This document shows, piece after piece, positions 19,938 to 33,779 of a stretch of 64,000 nucleotides of DNA; the first letter of the stretch is position 1; each line of letters opens with the position of its first letter. The stretch is from Ziziphus jujuba. Its lineage: Eukaryota > Streptophyta > Magnoliopsida > Rosales > Rhamnaceae. Below the pieces are notes generated by a model. The model did no database searches. It had not been told where the DNA came from and saw only the letters and a list, made by a program, of their open reading frames with translations. The position numbers were made by a program, and so were the translations under genes. The stretch spans positions 23,001,001-23,065,000 of the forward strand of contig NC_083389.1 in NCBI RefSeq assembly GCF_031755915.1, read 5' to 3'.

Positions 19938-22648
19938 TGTGCCCTAGAAATCCTCCTAGAGACCCTAGTTGGTCCCATATAAGGAAGTTCTGCTAAACAA
20001 TTCTTAAGGAAAGCCTAATCGAACCCACCTGAACCATGGACAACCAACGCATGTAATATAAAATAATACCTCAATATAAATAACGATAAAGCCACAACAA
20101 CATGCATAATTCCAATTACAATCAACTATTATAGACTGTTATGTTATAGGTCATTACCACACATACATACTATAATCACTATTATGCCTATAATTTATAT
20201 GAAATCATTCTAAGTGTATTTATAAATTTAGACCATACAATGGATACATATAAGTCTAGATAAATAAGAATAAGGTAAGAGAAAGATAAAGATGAAATAA
20301 GGAAATATAATATACTACTATTCTATAGCTGTAGAGTACTGAACTTATAAGTGATACACGAGTTAGAATATTCACTAACTACTCGCATCTATGGGAGTAA
20401 ATTAAAAACAAATAAAGCGTGAGATTAAAATATCTCAATGAGGAGATAATTTAACATGAGAAAATAGCTTATTGACTTTTGAAATTCCTTTCTATAAAAA
20501 CCTTATATTTTCACTCTTTGAAAGGTTCTTCGTTTTAAAAATTATTTTGCAAAACCCATATTCATAACCGCAAATGTTTATTGAATAAAATTTAATACTT
20601 GATGAATAAATCAACGTTGAAAACCATTTTAATATAAAGAATTAACTAAGCCACAAGCATAAGTAACCATGTACATAAAAATATCGTATCCGAATGCAAA
20701 TCATATAGATATCACTAGAGAAAAATAACAACAAAAAAAATATAATGAAGCCATCAATTTATTAATTCAAAAACATAATTAGTTTCATAAATAAATCATA
20801 TTTATGATTACCAATCCATGAATATATAATCCCTATGTATCATACCATACACTAGGTGTTGCCATGTGATCTTTAGCATCCCAAGGCACCATAAGTCAAT
20901 GGGATAGGGAAGAAACTCATCACAACTCATTAAGCATCCTAAAGGCATCATAACAGGATCTCATCATCATTCTTTATAGTAGAAGAAATTATATATGTAG
21001 CATGACCATAAACAATATTCAATATCCAATATACTTAGTAGTACTATATGGTACAACAATCTCATTATATCCAATATCACCAATTCTCTATTTGACCCAT
21101 ATACATATAAGTATATATTACACAATTTCAAATATGTCTCCATAGCCATTTCATATAAACCAACATTTGTCATATCATAAAATCAAAAAAATAACAATTT
21201 GATGAAAACACCATTTAGGCATCAAAACAATCAAATACAACGATTATAAATATTAATAAACCAACATGCCATAATTCTTCATCTCATGTACAAAATTTAC
21301 TGAACAACGCTGTCCGTTTTCAATATTAGAAATCAATGATTTTCATTTCATAAAATTCGAGTTAGTGGCAATTGGAGTAAAACATCAATTCGTATACCAA
21401 AATATTTAAATAGTAAGGTTGAGAAGTTTATCATGACCATGTTTGAATTTAAAATCATCTAAATCTTACCAAAATTTGCATGAAATAATAACATTTATAT
21501 ATATTCCTATAATTATTCAAAATTCACATATGGTTTCAAACCTGTGAAATTCATAATAATTTCACTTACAGATACCACCAATGATCGCTTCTACTCCTCC
21601 ACAATTAAGTATATTGGTGCATATCATATGTCCTAGAATAATGTCTACAACTCTAATACTATTAATATTTAATACCAAAATATCCAATTATCTACAAACT
21701 TTATTGGCCTCGATACCTAAATTGGGGTTTTTACCTAAAAGTCAATTTTATAAAATTGAATCTTCTAATTAGGCCTTAATAACATCTAGGGAAACATTCT
21801 CAATACCAATTTAATCATAGACTCTCTAAATACAGTCCAATTTTACCTTGCCTTTAACTAATTAAATCAAAAATGGAACTATGCTCAAACACTACCTAAA
21901 ACTAACAAATCATACATCGAATTGAAACTTATGGAATTCGTAAAGGGACTGTAAACTCACATTAGTCAAAAAATGTCATCGGCAACCAAAAATTGTATCC
22001 AAGGTTCAACCAAAGTTAAGATTGTTAGATCTCTCAAAAAATGAGCAATTTATGCAAGCAAAGGCCATATTTAAATTTAAGAGGGTCCAAAATAGGAGAA
22101 ACGACTAGACCCACATCTTGAAATGGATGAAATTTGGCCAAAATAGGATCATCAAATATTGTCATCATTGCTAGAAAATGCCCCGATCTAGATGCATACA
22201 ATGACTTCTGGCCATGATTTTTAGTGGTCAATTAGGAAATTCTGAATTTTGATGGAGGTGGTGGTGTTTATGGAGCTAACAGCAGTTGAGGTTCTCAGGC
22301 TTAGGGGGAAATTTGAGGGGTATTTTGGACATTTTATAGTTTTTAATCTCCAAGCATGGTTCCCTAGGTATAAATAGCCCTTGGGTCTACTAATAGACAA
22401 AAATAGGTATAGGTATCAAACATTGATAAAGTACTGATACCAAAACTTTACAACCCTATAACTTCTTAACCGTAATTTATAATTAGGTGCGTTGTCATTC
22501 TAAAACTCATGTTGATGAACTCTACATAATCATATAGCAATCAAAACCAAATGTTGTTCAAACCAAAAAGCCAAATCTTGAGACCTACATGCAGTCCAAT
22601 TAGTGAAACTTATATAATTTAAAGTATTCTTAGGTACAAGTTGTTACA
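19938..22648 (-). repeat. Tekay-like 5' LTR (part of S2)
   Basis: About 2.7 kb. Its sense start has the family features in order: TGTAACAAC, a GGTTTGAAC-like block, a GTAGAGTTCATCAAC-like block, and a TATA-like CTATTTATACC near 22372 (minus strand). The right-hand 700 bases align easily with the solo LTRs; the middle is strongly diverged. Confidence 0.7.
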
Positions 22649-22963
22649 TTTTATTGAAGTTTAGTTAAATATTAAAAGCTTAGGAAAGTAAAACAAACTC
22701 TATTAAGACTCATATAAAATCTAAATGCATTTGCTATGATATTTCCACTCCAAGTATATGAATAATTAAAATGGTTATGGAAGTAACCAAGTGTTGAACC
22801 CACATAGAAGTTGGATTGAATTAATTTGGCTTTTTGTAGTTTAGATCCAACATTATATTAAATTGATTGTTGTTATAAGAACCAATTGTAATACCACCTT
22901 ACAATCAAAAACAAAAATATAAATAAAATCAAAATTAAATCAAAATAGAATGAAAAGAATAGC
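22649..22963. other. Short AT-rich spacer, nothing seen
   Basis: No gene or conserved signal is visible between the two oppositely oriented LTR copies. Confidence 0.5.
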
Positions 22964-25554
22964 TGTGACAACTAATCCCAATATTAGAAATTAGAATTTT
23001 AATTTTATTTGGTTTGAACGGGGATTGACTAATTAAATTATGAGTCAACCCTAAGTTTGACGTTTTATTGGTCAAAAATTTTGGTTTGACCAGTATACCA
23101 TAGTATAGAGCTTGTCTATATGAGTCGTAGAGTAATAATAGCATGTCTAATTCTGAATTACAGTTAGAGTATTATGGTTCTAGGCAATTTCTAAATATCA
23201 CTATTTATTTGTGCCCAAATCAGTCTTGGATTTTATCTTTTAGTAGACCCTAAGCCTATATATACATATGCATTGGGGACCATGCCCAACAATAAACAAA
23301 TGAGAAAATACTCGTTTCATCCCTTAACCTTTGAAAAAAACAGGATAGACTCGCCAACCCATTTCCTAAACCGTTTCCCTCAACCAATCGAGTCATGCTG
23401 ATTTGAGCTATCTCTAGCCATCAATCTTCAACATGTGTCAACCATTGGGTTATCCACTTAAAGCCTGGCTGACCTTCTAATTTTCATGGCCAAAAGTCAA
23501 CGACAAACTGGGATCAGCATTTGAAAGCCGTCCCTGGTGCTCATAGGGTTGCCATAATTTGAGTCATTTTCTAGCCATGTTAGGTGTCCCTATACCTCCC
23601 TTCCCACTATTTGAACACCTTAAATCCATTTCTATCCTCTTTTTACCAATATTTTCCCTGTTTAAGAGATACATAACATCAAATTTGTTAGACAATTTAG
23701 CAAGCTTTTCTAGCCACTGATGAGGCTTTGGGATTAAGGTGAATACACCATCATATTCCTCATCTCATGGAATTTTCATCGATATAAAGTTTATAAATTT
23801 TGGACATCGTTTGTTTATTTGCCTATTTTTGTATTAGTTTAGCCTAATACCAGATAAATTTGGACTGTATTTGGACATAATTGGACTAAATGGACAAATT
23901 TAATGTTTAATTAGTATAATTAAGTGTTAATGGGACCCAATAAAAGGTTTAATTTTATTAAATTGGGATTCAAATGAAAAACCCTAATTTTGGATATCGA
24001 ATATTTAGGACTCACAGTATAATTAAACTATTTGGTATCAAATTTAGAAATTTTAGAGTTAGTAAAGTTATTTTGGGATATTGGTACATAATCAATGTTT
24101 TTTATTTAATTTTTCAAATCTAAAAAACAAATTATTATTATTTTTGACACCGATATTGATATTGGAGGCGATCTAGTGGAGAAGGTAGTTTGAGTTGTGA
24201 TCTATAAGTGAACTTTATTTCTGAAATAGTTTTAAAAATTATGTGTTTAATTTTATATAATATAAAAATTATCTTATTATTGTCATTATTTATGGAATTA
24301 TTTAATTAATATGCCTCATTACATGCTTTGAAAGAATTAGTTGATTTATCATATTATGATATATATATATATATATATATAAAGAGATTTAACTTGGCAT
24401 AAATAAATTTCAATACATAATCATATATATATATATATATATATGCTTATGGTAACATTTGTGAAGATATTTTGATGTGATGTTTATGGGTATTATTGGA
24501 TAAATTTTATAAATATTTTTGGTTATGAGTTAGATACTGGTATACTGGTTGTGTATTATTATGTACCACATTATAGGATGGATATAGATTTGTCAGATTA
24601 TGATTACGCACACTTATTTGGCCATCTTACTGCTTGATCATGTGATTCTTTAGGTTGTATAAGATATCCTAATTGCGACGCCTCTGGGACACCAAGAGTC
24701 ACATTGATTGTTTTCCCCTCTCCTAATAGTCGACAACACATTGAGACACTAGTGTGGTCATACTATAGGTTATGGTAATGGATATGGTACATAGGATAAT
24801 GATGTTACATTGTAGATACGGTATATGGTTTTCGATTAATGATATTTATAAATCATAGGTTGTAGATATATTATTTTTATTACAAGGTGATTGATATTAT
24901 CTAGTTTTAATATCTTTTATCATATAATTTATGAAATTGTTATGTTAGGGATAATTATAGGTTTTGTGAAAACTATTTGTGAAAACAGGAAAAATTTAAA
25001 GAGTAAAAGTGAGGTCTTAAGAGAAATGATTTTTAAGAATAATATTTATTTTTATAATATTTTACTTATTCACTCACTGAGTTTGTCTCATAATTTTGTA
25101 TTTTTAAATTGTTCCCTTAGACCTTAGTTGATAGTTGGTGCATACTACGTCAAGGCACCATTTTATTATCATTTTCACATATTTCATCATTATCACATCT
25201 TCACCTTCATCCTATTTTCACTACTAATGTATTGTCCCTTTTCTATTTCTTATGAGACTACTATTTAGTTTATTTTATTTATTTTTAGCTTTATTTACTT
25301 TCTTTTAGTATGCTTTTGTGGATTGACCTAATATGTATGCTTCTTTCTATTTTTCTTTATCTTGAGTTGGAATCCTTAATCGGTAGGACTATGGTTTCAG
25401 AATTCCAATAAAAAAAATATATTTTTCTCTTTTATGCTATTGGATTATATCTAATTTACGAGGAGGTCCAATGAACTCTTAATACTAATTCAATGAGGTT
25501 TTGCTAGGCAAGGCTATCTTGGGCCCAAAAAGGGCCTCCGGAGTGATCTTGTCA
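22964..25554 (+). mobile_element. Solo LTR of the Tekay-like family, copy S3
   Basis: It starts TGTGACAAC and ends CTTGTCA. It follows S1 through the GTATACCATAGTATAGAGCTTGTC block near 23095, the TATA-like CCTATATATAC near 23257, and the closing block near 25500-25554. Flanks are ATAGC and ATACT, matching at only part of the positions, so the target duplication is not secure. Two (AT)n runs (24358-24380, 24424-24444) lie inside. It is the most diverged plus-strand copy. Confidence 0.65.
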
Positions 25555-25576
25555 ATACTAATTTATAGAATATTTG

Positions 25577-26760
25577 AACGTTATGCTTGTAAACAAAATT
25601 CACAATACTAGGTAAATCAAAGAATACAAAGAGGTAGGAATTGAAGAGATTAATCGAACACAAAGATCATGTCGGCAGCCATATTGTCACTCTCGCCCTA
25701 ATTCTGTTGCATTGCCCTTCTTTTTCTTCTAAACTTGACAAACTTCAAATAATCTTCTCCAATAGTGGAGGAATAATGATGATGGTGTGAGAGAGAGGAA
25801 ATAGAAAGGTAGCTGGTGCTTCCTTTGGGAGGAGAAGACTTTTGCTTTGGTGCTTCCCTCTTGGAAGGAGAAGACTTGATTTCTAACGTGAATTATGACC
25901 CTTTATATAAATCTAGTGTTTCCTTCCTTTTTTTCCTAATTTTCTAAATTGCAAAATAATAATAATATCTCATAATTTTTCCAACTTCTATAAATTATGT
26001 ATGCCAACTAATATCCTAAAAATAAATAATTACAAAATTAAGATAATATCTTTTACTTAGCCACTAAAAAATTATGCACTTGGGCTTTAAACACCAATTA
26101 GGGTTTGGTTTTGACTGGGTAAATAAATGAATTTGGGTTTGACCTTTCAGACTTCAATTCTTCTATATACTAGTCCTTTAAAATGTGCAAATCATTAGGC
26201 TCGGCCCATTAGATTCTTATGTTGAGACTTTAATCGAATACCGCTTCAAAAACACTAAGTTTATGCGAGCATGTTGACTTCAAATGGATGTTGGCATCAA
26301 TCCTTTCATCATCTGGCCATGAAATTATAAACAGGCATTTCCCAATGTCTTAAGAAAATTCTCCATCTTGAATCACTAAAATATTACACTTTTAGCTTCA
26401 AATATGATCAAAAGAGTAACTATTACTCAAAAAATGAGCATCTCCAATACAGTGAAATACAGAAGAGATTAAACCTTCAAATCTTCAAGATAAATAATCA
26501 AGCTTTTGAAAATCACGTTTGGAATAGAAAATCAGCGTTTTAGCTCCATAAATGCTCCATAAAATATATTTCTCCATATTTCTTCTTAAAAGAATTCAAA
26601 TTAATCTCAAAATAGCATACTTTATTATTTTTGCCTTAATTTAATAAAATAGTGAAATAGATAGACATTTATTTTAATTAAATACAAATAACTAAGAAAA
26701 ATAGCAAACAAATAAGCATAAATAAAGGCTATAAAATAGTAATATTGAACACTCATCACA
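25577..26760 (-). repeat. Probable 3' LTR of a minus-strand gypsy element
   Basis: On the minus strand an LTR starting TGTGATGAG at 26760 follows a polypurine stretch (TTGAGGGG, plus-strand 26761-26768), the normal layout of a 3' LTR. A minus-strand TATA box (ATTTATATAAAGG) lies near 25905. The left end, near 25577, is approximate. Confidence 0.5.
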
Positions 26761-27571
26761 CCCCTCAATTTAAGATTTGCTAGTTCCTAAAATATAAAAA
26801 GACTAAAGACTAAAGACTAAATATGATAATCAATTAATTCTTCAAAACTTATGATTTTTAAAACCGTAGCTAAGCAACATGATATGGGTGCCTCAAAAAT
26901 TAAAGATATCATAAACTCAAAAATAGCATCCAATTGATTATGCAACTAAGCACTTTATTTTCCATCCAACATAATCATTACTTCCAAAGTTTGTGATGAA
27001 ATTAACTTTAACAATCAATCTTATGCACTTGAATAAATCTACATTAATTAGAGACTAAAGATATGGTTGACATAATAAAAAACTCTACCCTAATGTAGAT
27101 ATACTGCATTATTTTGAATTGATATGCCTTTATCTAGCTTGTAATGTAAAGGCCAAAGGATGAAAAGACAAAAAGAAAGAAAAGGATGAGACAATAAATA
27201 CCAATAAAGAAAACTTAAAATCAAATATCAATGAATTTATGCTTTGAAAGAACACTATATAAGAACATTGTGTTCTATCTTCAAATTTATTTTCCTCTTT
27301 CTTTCCTTCAAATATTTAAAGTCCTTATTACTTCAATAATATACTTCATCAATTCTCATTTGACCAACCTTTCACGACCTTCAATACAAAGCATAATATA
27401 ATCCCTTCTCTACAAATGATAAAAAAAATCAAAAGCTATTATTTTATTTTTTTTTGGAGGTTGATCATCGTTTATTGAATAATCATCATAATTGAATGAT
27501 TTTTCCTTCCAATTTTTTTCCCATTTGTCTTTTCTCAGAAATACCTTTTTTAATCATATTTTTTCTTTGGC

Positions 27572-27619
<48 letters not shown>

Positions 27620-30300
27620 GTATAATGAATTTTGATGATCATTTAACTTAGCACCTCAAACATTTAATTTCAAATACGTATACATCTATTTTATTTTCAA
27701 ATGCAATAAAGGATTATATATCAAAACTATAACCATACATAAACCATACCCCACAACTTAGTTTTCCACCTTATCCCTCCTAATACACATCATAAAGCAT
27801 ATATTCATATCAATTCAATATTAGGCTTTCTTTATAATATGTAAAGGATAGATAAAATATAACATTTATGCTTATAATAAAAGTAGGTAAATGAGGTTAA
27901 ATAAATAAAAAGGCTCTAAATATGCATCTTATACATGCGTCCTAATAATGACTCAAAATTTGGTACTAAGGATATAATAATGATATAGATAGGCTAGAAA
28001 AGCTCAAATTCATAACAAAAATGGCCCAAATCAGTTTCTTAATAAAGCAATACTCTAGGATTTCAACTCAAGCATTAATTATGCAAGTTCTAGAGCTTAA
28101 CTTAAAAAAAGACTCCAACTTCATGCAAATTATTTTCAAAATACAATAGAAATCATGCTGAGTTGATAAAGTGCTCAAAGATTTTTGGAAGTATTGATAC
28201 ATTGAATATATCTTAGGCATAAAGTATATATAAAAACAATTCAACTACTTAAGAATCAAATATATATATCAATTATAGTCTTATCGTTGGCTATTCATAT
28301 TATTAAACACAACAACACGTAAGGTTTTGAAAAATGTTCACCAAAAATCCTCTATAAAGAAGTTTATTATCCCAAAAACAGAATGATTAAAGCAAATAAG
28401 CATATTTTTGGATTTTATATTTTTTCAAATCAAATAAAAACTGAACCTAATATATGACAATTAACATAATAAAGCTCAACATATTCATTTGTGCTTAAAG
28501 AATTCATTACAAAACATTGAAATGCACCCCTCAACTTGAGATGAACATTGTCCTCAATATTAGAAACATATAAGTTCAAGGAAAATAAAAGACAAGGGTT
28601 AGAATACTTCCCTGGATTGATAATTAGCTTGAAATTGCAAGAAAGTTCATCAAAAAGCTTGAAAAACCATTACCAACTACCAATCTTCATAAGAGTGGCT
28701 TCTAATCATATGGCAACAGCTTTGACAAATTTTCAATGTGTTGAATACTCCTTTAAATGCTCTAACTAATGCATGAATCCTTCATGAAATCAAAGGTGCT
28801 CTTCGTCATATTTCTTACAATACAAGTAACTAATTAAATCCTTCAAAATATGAACAAACAAATCAAACTCAACTAAAACAAACAAAAATAACTCAAAACT
28901 AACTAAACTCATAAGATTTATAATTAAATCAAAATACCAATAAACTGAATTAAATGAAATTAAAGCTTATAAATACTCCTTTGAAATTGAAACACTTGAA
29001 ACTACTTGAAAATCACAAAAGTTTATAGGTAGAGCAACATATTTTGGCAACATTGGGCACTACTTTAGAAATTGAATCTTGACCTGAAATTTTTACCATA
29101 GCTCTACACATATGATTTAAATCTCCATAAAATTTCAAGCAAAACAAAGATTATTTACTATTTTTACTCCCTGTTCCAACTTCAGAAATAATACTGAAAA
29201 ATTTTCGCAAGTATAATATCTAAACTTCTACAAGATCTGGCAAAACTAATAAACAAATTAAAAAACAATTAAAAACAAACAGCTAGAAACAAACAGTTAG
29301 TTAAAAACTAAGAAAGAAGAATTGATAAATATGAAAAAAGAAAAAACATAATGTAGAATAAAATTAAAATGAAGAAAACTCCCTATGAAAAATTGATTGG
29401 TACCACAAGGTGACCAAATTTGTTTACAAGCTTTCAACTCAGGAAGTTGTGTGTCCATTGTCCGTACTGCGTGAAACACTACCATTATTCATGCATCCAT
29501 ACCTTGTGATATTGGAAAAATGCACTTCATAAAAATTGTCCCTCAAACTAATCTCCAAGTTTAATTTTCTACCGAATTCGATTCCATCTCATTCTTAATG
29601 AACAATTCAATTTTTCTTCTTTCAATTACCTAAAATAAAAGGCAAACAAATTAAAGAACACTAGTAAAATAGAAAATACGTAAAAACAAAAACACAAAAA
29701 ATTAACTTGGGTTGCTTTCTAAGAGCATTTCTTTTGAGTCATTAGCTTGACTCCTTTATTAAAGCTCTATCCGAATCAAATGGATAGTTGTTTCTACCTC
29801 CTAAACAATTATTGAAGAGTATATAAACTTGCTACCATTTATGTAAATCTCTTTTATCTACCAATATTTCATCTAACTCTTCAATATGGACTACCTTTTC
29901 TACATGTGAAGATATAATAGGTTGTGAAATATAGAAAATCAATTTCTATTGACCAATTCTAAATTTCAAAGATGCTTTCTAACAATCATCTAAAACTAGT
30001 TTAAATGTTTGGTAAAATTTAAAATGTCTCTCAGTCTCTCATTTTAAAAGTATTCAAAATACCGTTGTTTTCATCCTTTGAATATCCACACTCCATCAAA
30101 GCCAAATCATTCTTCATTCACCTTCCATTTTCATTGTTTTTTTTCTTATTGTGCTCTCCATGGCATAGGTAGAGGTATTCATTAGTTACGAATAATTTCC
30201 TTTTTTTATTTATTTATTTTTACTTCTATTGTACCTAAATTACCATTGAAAAGAACAAAAAGGGTTATAAGACATAAAAAAAATTTATTGCAACAAAAAT
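26761..30300 (-). mobile_element. Non-coding interior of an Athila/Tat-like gypsy element
   Basis: This stretch has no coding capacity. It carries sequence familiar from the 3' non-coding interior of plant Athila/Tat gypsy elements: CCCCTCAA(T/C)TT(G/A)AG at 26761 and again at 28528, and a block near 29708-29756 (TTGGGTTGC, then GTCATTAGCTTGACTCC). Assignment rests on these motifs from memory and is tentative. All short open frames here look spurious. Confidence 0.4.
27577..27618 (+). repeat. (CT)n microsatellite
   Basis: About 21 uninterrupted CT units, visible directly. Confidence 0.96.
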
Positions 30301-31984
30301 TGTTTCAAAAATTCCAATTCTTTCTGTGACTCTATTGTCAAGACCTAACTAGACACTTCCAAATTTGTTATCAAGATCCCAATTGGAGGTTAGGGGATCT
30401 GGACTTATTTTGGAGGACTTTTTCTAAGTTGGATACCAACTTAGCTCTCACAAATCACATTTTAGTTGTTGGGGATCATGAGTTGACAATTTCAAATTCT
30501 TTATTCAATTAAAAAAGTAAGATCTATGGAACTTTTAATATTTGGTGGCATTTGGTTGTAGTGCCATTATTTTAATTGTGTGATGATAACCCTACTTATA
30601 GGCTCAATAAATATGTGGATTATTAATTAATTAAGATCGATTTAAATTGTGGATTGTTAAATAAATTACATGGTCTAATAGTCTAATTTATATATTCTGA
30701 ATAAAATTAGAGTCATTTGCTAGACAATCCAGATTGGTTCAAAATCGACTACCTGAGTTATGTATACCAAATGACTTTATGTATCATTACATTGCTATTT
30801 AGTTTATATAGTCTGAATATAATCAAAGTCATCCAGTATACTAATTTAGATGGGCTCAAATCATCCGAGTTAAATATATTAGAAGATTTCACATATCGAT
30901 CCATTTTCGTTTGATGTATATTAGTGTATAAACAATTACTTTCTCCAACACACATAACTCAGAGTTTAAATTGTCCAGGTTACATATATTGCACAATTTT
31001 AAACTAAAGTCGTATATATGACAAATTAAAAGAAAGCTTCTTTAGAATTGCAATCATTGAGGCTTGGTTAATATCAATTTTAATCCATGTAGTTTAAAAC
31101 AATTCAACTGCAGTCCCTATCATTTGATTATTATTTGAACCTCCTACCCTCTCTCCTATATGGCAACTTAAATAACTTGTGTATTCTTAATAATTAATTT
31201 CTTTTTTTATTTCTTATAACTTTTTTTGTGTTTTTTTTTCTTTTCAATAATTACAAATTGCAGTATAATTTGATATTATTTATATATTTGTCTAATTAAA
31301 TTTTATTTAGTTTTTCTCTCCTTAGTCCTTATCCAATAAAATAGACTTCTTTGGATCATCGTAACAACTAAAGATAATTATTATAATGACTTTTTCTCAA
31401 ACAATATATTAATTATTCTAATGATTTCTATTTCTTGATTAACATAAAACTGAGGGAAAAAATGATAATATAAGAATGAAAAAAAAATTATACATTAATT
31501 TTTACATTTGAAAAACTAAATTGACTCTATTCCAAAACAAATGCACAAATTTTCACTTTTTTAGTTTCGAACACCATTAATTGTAAATAAAAAAATAAAA
31601 CTTATTTTTACTTCTCAACTCATTTGCTCTAAAAATAAAATAATATCTCTCTCCTATCAAAAAAAAAAAAAACTCATTTTCTCTCTCTTAAATTCCCAAT
31701 CATTAAAAGTGAAAAAACTCATTTGTTTTTCATTTCAACTTTATCTCGTTGCAGTTGATTCTCCTTCTCCTATGACCATCTAAATTTCATTATCCACTTC
31801 ATTTTCAATATTTTCCACCTGCACTAAATTAAGTAAGACTGTATTAATATTTAATTACTTGAATTTCCCCCATTCAAAATAAAAAAATTGATAACAAATT
31901 TAATTTTCTTCATTTTCTTTCCAAAATATATATACCAAACAAATAGAAAAATATAATCTCCAAACCATAATGCTAATTACCAAA
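30301..31984. other. Intergenic AT-rich DNA, no gene seen
   Basis: No credible gene is visible. The stretch includes a block at 31064-31118 that recurs in inverted form at 51387-51439, on the far side of the nested element. Overlapping open frames near 30717-30955 run on both strands, have no recognisable content, and are rejected. Confidence 0.5.
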
Positions 31985-32598
31985 CTTTAGCTGACTAAAA
32001 ACTTTATATCTCCTCTGTAGCATGTTTGAGTACTCTCATGGCCTCCAAAACTTCAAGTAAACTGCTGCAAAACAAAAACCCAACTCAAAGGAATGTCGGC
32101 GAGGTACATCATTTGATGGCCAAGTTAGGTTGTATCATGTTGAACTCTCTCTTTTTTAAGATTAATGGTCCATTAATGGTGGATTTCCCATGAAGGATAA
32201 AAAATGGCTGCTATGTTTTCGTTGAGAGAAGAAAAACCCAAAAAAGAAGAAGAGAGAAAAAGAAAAGAGGTTAGGGATTAATGAAGTGATGTGACCTTAC
32301 CTTGGTGAGAGAATATAACATATATTTATATATTGATTAGAGGTGTAGATGTAAAGGATTTAACTCTACCTCATGTATTCATAACTTGGTCATAGGGTTA
32401 CAAACATTAGGAATAAAGGTAAAAGAGGTAGATCCCACATGGGATTCTTCCCTTTTCACCTCACGTGACCTCCTCCTAACATAGCTTCAGGTGTGTCTTC
32501 ATGTGGACTTGAGCTAGCTTCCTCATATGGATCACCACTCATTTGAGCTCCTAGTCTTCCATATATAGTTGGCTTTGTTAAATGCAATTCCTACAACA
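31985..32598 (-). repeat. H element 3' LTR
   Basis: It matches 43302-43783 and 49806-49959 through shared blocks such as TGGTCCATTAATG, TTTCCCATGAAGGATAAAA, GAAGTGATGTGACCTTACC and CACCACTCATTTGAGCT. The inner edge ends CTACAACA, next to a purine-rich tract on the minus strand (32603-32611), as expected for a 3' LTR. The outer edge is uncertain by a few bases. Confidence 0.8.
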
Positions 32599-32971
32599 AC
32601 GGTCCCCCAATTAACTTTAAGTATAAAAAATACTTAAAGGTTAACTAAATAGTTATTTTCTTGCCCTTGTAGCTTTTGAATAGCTCAAACAAAATCGGTA
32701 AAAGTTGAGATTGTTACCTACAATTTTAATTTCCAAGCCTAGGCACGAATTTTAGAGGGTGTATGAGTCTAAATTGAGGATTTAAAATGAAACTTATTCA
32801 TGTGAACAAGATTAACCTTGGTTGAAGTTCAAGTTACTTCTAATTTTAATGACCTGAATGTTTAAGCTCTACTATGTAAGTTGGTTCCCTATAAAAAGGT
32901 TGTATTTGTCTAGGTCAACATGGTGTAGAGAGATCACTTGGACCTAAGCTTAAGTAGCTTCCAAAATAGGT

Positions 32972-33525
32972 GACCTGAGCTCAATCAGGTAGGCCTATTC
33001 TTGAAAATCATGTTAGACTCATCGTTTGAGATCGAGGCAACTAATCTCAATTAGAACACTTGTCTCCTAAATTGGAAACCTAAGCTCAATCAAGTAGGTC
33101 AATTCCCTACAATCAGGTTGAGCTCGTTGTTCGAAGTCTGAGCAACTAACCTTAGAGCACCTACCTCTTCATTTGGAGATCTAGAGAACTGAGCTCAACT
33201 AAGTGGTTCGATTCCATACAATTAGGTTAAGCTCATTATTTAAGGTCTAGGCAGCTAAGATCAACTAGAGCACCTGCCTTCTTAATTAAACACCTACAGA
33301 CCTGAGTTAAACCTGGTGGGTTGATTCCTTATAATCAGGTTAAACTCGTCATTTGAGGTTTAGACAGTTGAGCTTAGCAAAAGTATCTGGCTTCTCAATT
33401 GAAGATTAGGATAGCTGAGTTCCACTAGGTAAGTCAATTCTATACAACTAAGTTAAGCTCATCATTTAAGGTTTAGGTAGTTGAGCTCCATGAGAGCACT
33501 TGCCTCCTCATGGAGATGTAGTTAA
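32972..33525 (-). repeat. Five-unit 105-113-bp degenerate tandem array in H
   Basis: Units begin near 32973, 33078, 33188, 33300 and 33413. Each has a (A/G)(C/T)CTGAG(C/T)T start, an ATTCCNTANAATCAGGTTAA-like middle, a TCATTTGAGGTCTAGG-like segment, and a GAGCAC(T/C)TGCCTCCT-like end. The array lies between gag and the 3' LTR. Tat-lineage elements often carry tandem repeats there. Confidence 0.85.
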
Positions 33526-33779
33526 AACTTAGATATTACTTTTTTGAAAAACTTCCTTATATTAGCTTGACAAACAAAGTACAAAGTGTTTGAGTTATGT
33601 ACACCACCCAATAATAATATTTGTGTGCTTTGTATTCCAAAAGCATGCAAAAACCTATCTTGACTAAATCTTTGAAATCAAGATAGGGATAACCTCTTCT
33701 TTTTCCTTTTCGTAGCCTTAGTCATAATGAATTTAAGGTCTTCATTTCATATGAATTACAATGAACTCTCTAAGCTTAT

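Larger units (their letters stand above)
18900..22648 (-). mobile_element. Tekay-like gypsy fragment: 5' LTR, primer site and gag remains (copy S2)
   Basis: Reading the minus strand from 22648: an LTR starting TGTAACAAC (to 19938), a degenerate primer site TGGTATCGTAGCC (19914-19926), then decayed gag. The LTR is homologous to the solo LTRs at 9951, 22964 and 59973. The rest of the element and the 3' LTR are absent. No matching target duplication was found. This copy shows which end of the family is which. Confidence 0.75.

Noticed and set aside
27541..27620. (CT)n run as a CRISPR-like or regulatory array
   Set aside because: Uninterrupted dinucleotide repeat without spacers; a plain microsatellite.
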